10,798 nucleotides of DNA from Halococcaceae archaeon (lineage in GTDB: Archaea; Halobacteriota; Halobacteria; Halobacteriales; Halalkalicoccaceae): the NCBI GenBank assembly GCA_007129135.1, contig SKWB01000192.1:1-10798 (forward strand), given 5' to 3'. The position numbers and the translations under genes are program-made. The notes below the pieces were generated by a model that was not told where the DNA came from, searched no databases, and saw only the letters and a program-made list of their open reading frames with translations. Shown in pieces: positions 5,979 to 10,798 of this stretch (position 1 is the first letter of the stretch; each line of letters opens with the position of its first letter).

Positions 5979-6931
5979 TCGGAGAACCGATCCAAGCCGA
6001 CCTGTCTTCGAACCCTGCCTTCCGGCTCCGCCACCCACGGGGAGTTCGCCGCCCGCTCCGCGGTAGCGTCGAACTTCGGTGCCGGTCCTCCCTCGAACCC
6101 CGGACACGCCGGACCGCAGCCCGCCGGGTTCACCACCTCGTCGTAGTACGAGCAGTACGGGAGGCCGTGGGAGCCCGCGACGGACCCCACCTCGACGTTC
6201 GCACAGGCCGGTAGCGCCGGCCGCCAGCCCTTCCCGTAGGCGCGCTCGGCGATCCGTCGCCGTTTCCTCGCCTTCTCGAGGACAGAGACGACCGCCACGT
6301 CCGTCCGCAGCGGCTCCTCCTCTATGATCTCGATCCCCGGCTCGGTAGGAGAGAGCGGCGTCGGCTCGCGGATCACCTCGATCCCCTCCCGAACGCGCCA
6401 GACGCCGACCTCCTCGGGGATCCGGTTCAGGTGCGCACGGGTGACGTAGCTCCCGGTCGCGAGGACCACCCGATCGACGAGTCCGAGGCTCACGTCGGTT
6501 CTGAGCTGCCGTTCTAAGTCACCCGGAACGGCGAGGTCGGGCTTGTTCTCGATCGCCGTGATCTCACCGAACCAGTCGGGGTAGCGGACCGTCTGGCGCA
6601 CGCGCTCGCGCCCGTTCCGACGCTCGCGCTCCAAAAAGCCCACCGAGACCGCCTCCTCGACCGCCTCCCGGGCGAACTCGGGGTGTGCGTCGATCAGCCC
6701 ACGGGGATCGCGGGCGCGGCCGATACCGATCCCCGCCTCGATCGCGAGCGGCGGGATCGTCGACGAGGTGATCGCCGCACGGTCGTCGAACTCGGACCCC
6801 GGTCCGACGCAGACCACGTCGAGGATCCGGTTCCCGGGCGCGCGGACCGCCCCGCCGAGCTGTCGCGAGACGATCCGCTCGCCGTCCTCCAGTCGGGCAC
6901 AGAGCGCGAGTTCGAAGGCGTACTCGGACAC
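5975..6931 (-). CDS. DUF5787-type haloarchaeal protein, possible PD-(D/E)XK nuclease fold with Cys cluster
   Basis: A 318-residue protein read from a GTG preceded by GGAG on the minus strand, 32 bases after the upstream gene's stop. I place it in the haloarchaeal DUF5787 group from memory of the N-terminal EYAFELALCARLE and the C-terminal Cys-rich block, without a search. Two segments look like the strands of a PD-(D/E)XK nuclease: NRILDVVCVGPG (34-45, D38), and ITAIENKPDL (124-133) with E128-x-K130, followed by a helix (DLERQLRTDVSLGLV) and a strand (DRVVLATG), as in RecB/Cas4-like folds. Residues 75-115 look like an inserted winged helix. C243, C260, C272 and C276, with C11 as an alternative, could bind zinc or an Fe-S cluster. 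The function is unproven. Reading further upstream in this frame runs into the neighbouring gene and is not expected to be coding. Confidence 0.85.
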   Translation of the reverse strand: MSEYAFELALCARLEDGERIVSRQLGGAVRAPGNRILDVVCVGPGSEFDDRAAITSSTIPPLAIEAGIGIGRARDPRGLIDAHPEFAREAVEEAVSVGFLERERRNGRERVRQTVRYPDWFGEITAIENKPDLAVPGDLERQLRTDVSLGLVDRVVLATGSYVTRAHLNRIPEEVGVWRVREGIEVIREPTPLSPTEPGIEIIEEEPLRTDVAVVSVLEKARKRRRIAERAYGKGWRPALPACANVEVGSVAGSHGLPYCSYYDEVVNPAGCGPACPGFEGGPAPKFDATAERAANSPWVAEPEGRVRRQVGLDRFSD

Positions 6932-6963
6932 CGGTCTCCGGGAGGTACCCGGGGGAGAAAAGC

Positions 6964-7479
6964 TCACTCCCGCCCGACGACGATCTCGCTGGGATCGGAC
7001 ACCCGTACGCGCTCGGGGTAGGGAAACGAGACGAGCCGCCCGGACTCGTCGTCGGGTAGCTGGTCGGTGTCGTCGGTCATGACGAGCGACTCGTCGACGA
7101 TCTCGGCGGAGCGGGCCCCTCTGATGACGATCGGCATCTCCGCCTGGACCGCGATCGTCTCGGGACGGTCGACCCTGACGCGGTCGCCCTCGGTCGTGGT
7201 CCCGTCGTGTCCGTGGACGATGACGACCGACGGGTCGCGGAGGACGATCGACTCCGGTTCCGAGACGGTCATCACCGTCCGTTCTTCGGCCCGACCGACC
7301 GACGGAGGGCCCTCGTCGGCGGGGCGGCCGACCGGTCGCGTCACGAGCCGGCCGACCTGTCTGAGATAGCAGAGGAGACAGCAGTCTTCGACCCGGCCGT
7401 GGTAACAGCCGGGCCGGTAGCCCGGAAAATGTCGCCGCCCGTCCGGGCCGCGCTCGCCGGCGATCCATCCTCGCTCCAT
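6964..7479 (-). CDS. Small Cys-rich N-terminus protein of unknown function
   Basis: A 171-residue protein I do not recognise. The N-terminal region (about 15-47) contains H17, C25, H27, C33, C34 and C37, a possible zinc knuckle, followed by a Pro/Gly-rich stretch. Residues 70-171 are predominantly short hydrophobic strands alternating with acidic turns (ESIVLRDPSVVIVHG, ETIAVQAEMPIVIRG, PSEIVVGRE), suggesting an all-beta domain. An internal ATG at 7272 (residue 70) would give only the beta domain. The longer form is preferred because TATTTACG lies 28 nt upstream of the 7479 start and because the Cys-rich segment looks purposeful. It is probably cotranscribed with the DUF5787-type gene 32 bases downstream, and is divergent from the second DsbA-like gene. 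Confidence 0.72.
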   Translation of the reverse strand: MERGWIAGERGPDGRRHFPGYRPGCYHGRVEDCCLLCYLRQVGRLVTRPVGRPADEGPPSVGRAEERTVMTVSEPESIVLRDPSVVIVHGHDGTTTEGDRVRVDRPETIAVQAEMPIVIRGARSAEIVDESLVMTDDTDQLPDDESGRLVSFPYPERVRVSDPSEIVVGRE

Positions 7480-7502
7480 CGACCGAAAAAAGCGTCAGGA
7501 AA

Positions 7503-7510
7503 CGTAAATA
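7503..7510 (-). promoter_or_regulatory. TATA element in the divergent intergenic region
   Basis: The minus strand reads TATTTACG, centred about 28 nt before the ATG at 7479, the spacing of a leaderless start. On the plus strand the same bases read CGTAAATA and could serve the divergent lipoprotein gene with a leader of about 95 nt, or about 50 nt to the alternative GTG at 7584. No other TATA-like element is obvious for that gene. Confidence 0.55.
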
Positions 7511-7550
7511 CTAACTGGCCGTTGAGACGAAACCGACGCCCGATCGGCCA

Positions 7551-7563
7551 CGGCCTTCGGCCG
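7551..7563 (+). other. Short hairpin in the putative leader of the second DsbA-like gene
   Basis: CGGCC (7551-7555), TTC loop, GGCCG (7559-7563) is a GC-only inverted repeat lying between the divergent TATA element and the lipoprotein start. If the transcript begins near 7534 this would be in its 5' leader. It may be only a by-product of GC-rich composition. Confidence 0.25.
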
Positions 7564-7628
7564 GGCGTCTCGGGGGAGACACGGTGACGGACCGACAGTC
7601 GTATGCGGATCCCCGCGAAGAAACCGAC

Positions 7629-8267
7629 ATGCAACGACGACTCCCGACGCGACGCGAGGTGCTGCTCGCGGCCGGGGCAGCCGGTGCGGTCGGGACGGCC
7701 GGCTGTCTCGGCGACGACGGCGGCGACGAGGGCGACTGCTCCGGCGACCAGCGCGAGGTCGACGTCCCGACGCTGGGCGATCCCGATTCGAGTATCGAGG
7801 TCGAGGTCTACGAGGACTTCGCCTGTCCCTCCTGTCGGACCTACGAACTCGACGTCGCCCCAGCGATCAAAGAGCAGTACGTCGAGACCGATGAGGTCAG
7901 CTACCGGACCCACGACTTCCCGACCCCGGCCGACGACGAGTGGTCGTGGAAGGTGCCGAACGCCGCGCTCGCGGTGCTCGAGGACGCGGGCGAGGAGGCG
8001 TACGTCGACTTCAGCGCCGAAGTGTACGAACTCCAGGGGAGCTACACGGAGGACTCGATCGCGGAGCTCGCGGCCGACCACGGCGCGGACGAGGGTTCGG
8101 TACGGGACGCGATCGAGGAGGAGCCGTTCTGCGAGCAGATCGTCGAGAGCCGGCAGGCTGGCATCGACCGGGGCGTCGAGGGCACTCCCACCGTCGTCGT
8201 CAACGACGAGTTCGTCGAGGAGTGGAGCGTCGAGGGCGTGAGCGAGGCGATCGAGGCCCAGCGGTAG
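7629..8267 (+). CDS. Second DsbA-like Tat lipoprotein
   Basis: A 212-residue protein. TRREVLL (7-13) and the lipobox TAGC (C26) give a Tat lipoprotein signal, nearly the same n-region motif (RREVLL) as the lipoprotein at 4535. After a short acidic linker comes a DsbA-like domain: strand IEVEVYEDF, redox motif CPSC (66-69), helical insertion, and the cis-Pro motif GTPTVVV (185-191, P187). Two extra cysteines, C37 and C168, could form a structural or second redox disulfide. It resembles the bacterial DsbA/BDB-type family (DSBA-like thioredoxin domain). Start: ATG 7629 gives a compact signal peptide; an in-frame GTG at 7584 with GGAG five bases upstream would add 15 polar residues and cannot be excluded. 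The stop abuts that of the convergent His-rich membrane protein with no spacer. Confidence 0.9.
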   Translation: MQRRLPTRREVLLAAGAAGAVGTAGCLGDDGGDEGDCSGDQREVDVPTLGDPDSSIEVEVYEDFACPSCRTYELDVAPAIKEQYVETDEVSYRTHDFPTPADDEWSWKVPNAALAVLEDAGEEAYVDFSAEVYELQGSYTEDSIAELAADHGADEGSVRDAIEEEPFCEQIVESRQAGIDRGVEGTPTVVVNDEFVEEWSVEGVSEAIEAQR

Positions 8268-8882
8268 TCAGCGCCGGTCGAGGAACGCGAGCGCCGCGAA
8301 CGCGAGTGCCGCACCTGCCTCCGCGAGTTTCGAGATCAGCGCGAGCGTGTCGTCGACGAGGTGGTCGTAAAGCACCTCGGTCGCCGGACCGTCGTGGCTG
8401 TGATCGTGCCCGTTGTGGTCGTGTCCTTGATCGTCCCCGTGTCCGTTGTGATCGTGACCGTGGCCGTCGTCGTGGTCGTCTCCGTGGCCGTTGTGGTCGT
8501 GACCGTGTCCATCGTCGTGATCGCCGTGATCGTGGCCGTCGTGTCCGTGATCGTGACCGTGACCACCGACGTCGAGCCCCGTGGTGGCCTCGACGAGACC
8601 GAACGCGTGGGCGTCGGCGTAGGCGAAGAGGTAGAGCGCCATCACGCTCGCGCCGGCGGCGTAGACGGTCGTCGGCGCGAGCGCGCCCGTCACGTAGGTC
8701 ACGACCAGACCGTAGGCGAGGACGGCGGCGAGGAGCATCGCCAGCGGCCTGAGCGCGCCCTCTGTCCCGAGGACGAGCCACTCGTAGAGCCCCGAGAGGC
8801 CGAGGCCGAGGTGGACGGTGGCGGAGACGAGGACGAACACCCCGGCGGCGTAGGCGAGCGGGGGGATCGATCGCGGTGGCAT
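8268..8882 (-). CDS. Membrane protein with a large His/Asp/Gly-rich loop
   Basis: A 204-residue protein with hydrophobic spans at about 8-32, 43-66, 68-90 and 182-201. Between spans 3 and 4 lies a loop (about 107-165) with 21 histidines alternating with Asp and Gly, including two identical 15-residue repeats (122-136 and 137-151) and a partial third. Such loops bind Zn, Ni, Co or Cu in metal transporters and chaperones; by simple span counting the loop lies on the side opposite the N-terminus, probably outside if the N-terminus is cytoplasmic. I see none of the intramembrane metal motifs of CDF, NicO or HupE families, so transport itself is unproven; metal buffering or delivery is equally possible. 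The regulator gene upstream on the same strand is 63 bases away, so cotranscription is likely. A weak TATA-like GCATACG lies about 25 nt upstream of this start. Confidence 0.85.
   Translation of the reverse strand: MPPRSIPPLAYAAGVFVLVSATVHLGLGLSGLYEWLVLGTEGALRPLAMLLAAVLAYGLVVTYVTGALAPTTVYAAGASVMALYLFAYADAHAFGLVEATTGLDVGGHGHDHGHDGHDHGDHDDGHGHDHNGHGDDHDDGHGHDHNGHGDDQGHDHNGHDHSHDGPATEVLYDHLVDDTLALISKLAEAGAALAFAALAFLDRR
8430..8519 (-). repeat. Tandem 45-bp coding repeat, two copies
   Basis: Copies at 8475-8519 and 8430-8474 each encode HDDGHGHDHNGHGDD. They differ at 6 of 45 bases, and all six differences are at synonymous third codon positions. A partial third copy (encoding GHDHNGHD) continues toward 8405. 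The array arose by in-frame duplication inside the His-rich loop. Confidence 0.9.
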
Positions 8883-8945
8883 ACCGCCCGTTCGTCCCCC
8901 CGGCGTATGCCGCTCGTGGTTCAGTTCTCGAACACGCGCGGGAGA

Positions 8946-9833
8946 TCAGTCCCCCGTTCGCTCGGTCGCGATCACGGAGAGCGCCTCGTCGATCCGCACC
9001 GAGAGCGTCTCCCCACCGAGTTCGACGTCGATCCGGACCTCCCAGGGATCCTCCGAGAGCACGGTCAGGGCGTCGTCGCCGACACACCACTCCAGTCGCC
9101 AGTACGGCACCCGACAGAGGTCGATCCCGTGGTCCCGGTGGAAGGCGACGACCCCGGAGTGATCGAGCAGCGTCAGTCCGATCGGCGAGTGAAGCCGGTG
9201 ACGGCACTGCTCGCAGCGGTGGACGACCGAGACGCCCGCGGCGAAGCGCTCGTCGTCGCGGACGAACCGGGTCCGCATCCGACCGTTGCACTCGTGACAG
9301 ACGCCGTCGGCGGCCAGACAGTGCAGGTGACGGACCCGCTGGTTGAACGCCTCCATCACCTCGTCGTCACTTCGGTCGGTGAACCCACCCGGCGGGAACG
9401 GGTACCTGCCGAACCGGGTCTCACAGCCGGCACAGTCGATCGAGAACCGTTCGTCGGCGTAGCGTGCCCGGAGGTCGTCCCCGCAGGCGACACACGACGC
9501 ATCGAGCGCGAACGGCCCGACCGTCGGCGTCTCGACGAACGAGCCCGAGAGCACCGCTCTCACCACTTTCTCGCCCGCGTACCGGAGTTCGTACCCGCCC
9601 TCTCGCTGGCAGACGAACACGTCGGTGAGCTTCTGCAGGTGGTAGTTGAACTGCGCGCTGTCGCGGAGCCCTACGGCTCGGTGGAGGTCGGTGAAGCTCA
9701 GCACCTCCTCGGCGCGCCAGAGCGCCATCAGGATCGTGAGCCGTGTCTCGTTCGCGACCACGGAGAAGGCGTCGGCCGGCTCCGCACACCCCTCGAAGCC
9801 CCCGGCGGTGACGGGCTGTGTGCGTTCGCTCAT
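8946..9833 (-). CDS. Winged-helix (ArsR-like) transcriptional regulator with two zinc ribbons
   Basis: A 295-residue protein. Residues 20-95 form a winged helix of the haloarchaeal ArsR-like type: AFSVVANETRLTILMALW, then FTDLHRAVG, then the recognition helix region SAQFNYHLQKL and a wing. The C-terminal two thirds carry four CxxC pairs: C114/C117 with C134/C137, and C179/C182 with C207/C210, each set spaced like a zinc ribbon. The last 60 residues are a mixed hydrophobic/acidic region. This layout is common among haloarchaeal regulators of unknown ligand; the ribbons may be structural or may sense metal or thiol status. ATG 9833 is supported by CTTTTAC on the minus strand 27 nt upstream; the longer open frame to 10334 runs antisense to the OsmC gene and is rejected. 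Proximity suggests it controls itself and the downstream His-rich membrane protein. Confidence 0.9.
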   Translation of the reverse strand: MSERTQPVTAGGFEGCAEPADAFSVVANETRLTILMALWRAEEVLSFTDLHRAVGLRDSAQFNYHLQKLTDVFVCQREGGYELRYAGEKVVRAVLSGSFVETPTVGPFALDASCVACGDDLRARYADERFSIDCAGCETRFGRYPFPPGGFTDRSDDEVMEAFNQRVRHLHCLAADGVCHECNGRMRTRFVRDDERFAAGVSVVHRCEQCRHRLHSPIGLTLLDHSGVVAFHRDHGIDLCRVPYWRLEWCVGDDALTVLSEDPWEVRIDVELGGETLSVRIDEALSVIATERTGD

Positions 9834-9869
9834 GGGTGAACGAACGACGAACGGAAGTAAAAGCGTTCG
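9823..9869 (-). promoter_or_regulatory. Regulator promoter with four CGAACG/CGTTCG hexamers
   Basis: The TATA element (GTAAAAG on plus, 9857-9863) is flanked by CGAACG (9848-9853) and CGTTCG (9864-9869), an inverted repeat with a 10-base spacer. A further CGAACG (9841-9846) and CGTTCG (9823-9828) straddle the start codon. The four copies in 47 bases look like a compound operator for autoregulation; the protein that binds it is inferred, not shown. Confidence 0.5.
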
Positions 9870-9942
9870 CTGAACTCGGTTCCTGTAGTTTCGTTGGTAT
9901 GTATGCACACGATTGATCCGGCCGGTCGTCCAACCGATCCTC

Positions 9943-10566
9943 GTGGACCTCACGCTCCGACTACCGGAGGCCGAGAGCGAGACGACCGGGGCCGTCCTCG
10001 TCGAATGGCTCGTCTCGGAGGGCGAGTCCGTCTCCGACGGAGACGCGATCGCGGTGGTGGAGCTCGAGACCGGGGAAACCGAGGCCGACGCGCTCGACGA
10101 CGAACCGGGCGTACGGCGGGCGACGGCCCACGGGGAGGGTCGGGAAGAGGCCTCCGACTCAGACCTCCCCGAGCGACGGGTGAGCGCGACGTGCTCGTCC
10201 GATCGCGCCGGGTCCACGACCGTCGGGGCCCACGGGTGGCAGTTCGACGTCACCGAGCGCTTCGGCGGCGGACGCGCGCCGACACCGATCGACCACTTCC
10301 TCGGCGCGCTCGCCGCGTGCCTCTCCTCGAGCATCGCGATCCAGGCCGGGATCAGGGACGTCCCGTTCGATGCGATCGAGGTGACGGCCGACGGGACGCC
10401 GGCGGAGGGATCGCTCGCCTCGGTCGACCTCCGCGTGCGGCTGTGTGACTGCGAGGCGGACGAGGAGACGGTCGGCCGGATCGTCGAGATGGGCGAGCGG
10501 TCGTGTTACGTCGCGGACCTCCTTCGAGAGGACCTCCCGGTCGGACTGGAGTGGGAGCGTGCGTAA
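9943..10566 (+). CDS. OsmC-family protein with degenerate lipoyl-like N-terminal domain
   Basis: A 207-residue protein from a GTG start. Residues 1-50 resemble a biotinyl/lipoyl domain (GAVLVEWLVSEGESVSDGDAIAVVELET) but the attachment motif ETDK reads ETGE (42-45), so there is no lysine to modify. A polar linker (51-92) leads to an OsmC domain (about 93-207) with GGGRAPTPIDHFLGALAACLSSSI in its middle part and the two family cysteines, C126 in the LAACLSS helix and C188 in ERSCYVADLL. OsmC/Ohr proteins reduce organic hydroperoxides with this Cys pair. A second CxC-like pair (CDC, 168-170) is present. Start choice: a TTG at 9913 would add ten residues but has no support; no clear Shine-Dalgarno precedes 9943, and a TATA-like TATGTATG lies near 9899-9906. 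The gene is divergent from the regulator. Confidence 0.85.
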   Translation: MDLTLRLPEAESETTGAVLVEWLVSEGESVSDGDAIAVVELETGETEADALDDEPGVRRATAHGEGREEASDSDLPERRVSATCSSDRAGSTTVGAHGWQFDVTERFGGGRAPTPIDHFLGALAACLSSSIAIQAGIRDVPFDAIEVTADGTPAEGSLASVDLRVRLCDCEADEETVGRIVEMGERSCYVADLLREDLPVGLEWERA

Positions 10567-10620
10567 TCGACCGACCGCGGGGCGTGAGCACACACCACCG
10601 CGAACGACGAGAACGGTGGG

Positions 10621-10626
10621 TTTATC
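10621..10626 (+). promoter_or_regulatory. TATA element of the aIF2 gamma gene
   Basis: TTTATC within GGGTTTATC lies about 40 nt before the ATG at 10663. With normal spacing transcription would start near 10649, giving a short leader of about 14 nt with no Shine-Dalgarno. Confidence 0.5.
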
Positions 10627-10662
10627 AGTCGTTCGGGGCGAATCCACTACACAATCCTCTCT

Positions 10663-10798
10663 ATGGCGGACACACACACACGACAACCGGAGGTGAACAT
10701 CGGACTCGTCGGTCACGTCGATCACGGGAAGACGACGCTGGTGCAGGCGCTCTCGGGCGACTGGACCGACAAGCACTCGGAGGAGATGAAACGCGGCA
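10663..10798 (+). CDS. eif2g: Translation initiation factor aIF2 subunit gamma, 5' part only
   Basis: Only the first 45 residues are in the window. [22 protein letters not shown] contains the G1 loop GHVDHGKT (17-24) of an EF-Tu-like GTPase, and [12 protein letters not shown] (34-45) matches the start of the switch-1 region typical of aIF2 gamma rather than of EF-1 alpha or SelB. The protein, with the alpha and beta subunits, delivers initiator Met-tRNA to the small ribosomal subunit. The gene continues to the right; the full protein should be about 410 residues. The ATG at 10663 is the natural start, with a short polar leader [10 protein letters not shown] before the first strand. Confidence 0.95.
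   Translation, partial: MADTHTRQPEVNIGLVGHVDHGKTTLVQALSGDWTDKHSEEMKRG

Noticed and set aside
5975..7468. A 497-codon reading of the DUF5787-type gene
   Set aside because: The N-terminal 179 codons overlap the small Cys-rich gene in another frame and give an Arg/Pro/Gly-rich nonsense-like translation; the GTG at 6931 has a GGAG and begins the ordered domain.
8395..8575. Short repeated motifs resembling a small CRISPR or tandem satellite array
   Set aside because: The repeats are contiguous without unique spacers and are in frame with a His-rich membrane protein; they are a coding repeat.
8361..9839. A 492-codon open frame on the plus strand
   Set aside because: It runs antisense to the His-rich membrane protein and the zinc-ribbon regulator, both of which have recognisable domains and promoters. 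Its composition (Val-rich then Arg/Asp-rich) is the mirror of those genes, a usual effect of high third-position GC.
9913..9942. TTG start giving a ten-residue longer OsmC protein
   Set aside because: TTG starts are rare, no ribosome-binding site precedes it, and the lipoyl-like domain begins right at the GTG at 9943.

Overview
The window is a stretch of a haloarchaeal chromosome. The DNA is GC-rich and the predicted proteins are strongly acidic. A/T-rich TATA elements sit 25-28 nt upstream of several start codons, the usual arrangement of leaderless haloarchaeal genes. Export signals are Tat-type lipoprotein signals (RR followed by a lipobox Cys), and the right end enters an archaeal aIF2 gamma gene. 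No rRNA, tRNA, insertion sequence, CRISPR array or phage gene was seen. Coding density is high and no gene-free stretch exceeds about 180 bases.

Layout, left to right. (1) 1-288 is the 3' end of a BFN/DUF151 gene. It is followed by a small multi-spanning membrane protein (343-1041) that converges on an AI-2E/PerM-family membrane protein (1026-2018, minus), with a 16-bp overlap. (2) 2183-4358 is a tight two-gene unit: an AAA ATPase with an unusual His-Asp tail, then one base later a PhnP-like metallo-beta-lactamase-fold hydrolase. (3) 4535-5978 is a redox unit: a Tat-exported DsbA-like lipoprotein with an 80-residue acidic linker. Its 3' end overlaps a membrane protein carrying an intramembrane CxxC, and a near-perfect Shine-Dalgarno lies inside the first gene. 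(4) 5975-7479 (minus) holds a small Cys-rich protein and a DUF5787-type protein in which I see a possible PD-(D/E)XK nuclease core plus a Cys cluster. (5) 7629-8267 is a second DsbA-like Tat lipoprotein. It abuts stop-to-stop a minus-strand membrane protein (8268-8882) with a 60-residue His-Asp-Gly loop. (6) Upstream of that, on the same strand, is a winged-helix regulator with two predicted zinc ribbons (8946-9833), with a cluster of four CGAACG/CGTTCG hexamers over its promoter and start. (7) 9943-10566 is an OsmC-type peroxide/thiol protein with a degenerate lipoyl-like N-terminal domain, and 10663-10798 begins aIF2 gamma.

The theme of 4.5-10.6 kb is extracytoplasmic thiol/disulfide chemistry and metal binding: two DsbA-like lipoproteins, a CxxC membrane protein, a His-rich membrane protein, a zinc-ribbon regulator and an OsmC protein. 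That these form one redox/metal homeostasis system is an inference from proximity and protein chemistry, not demonstrated by the sequence.
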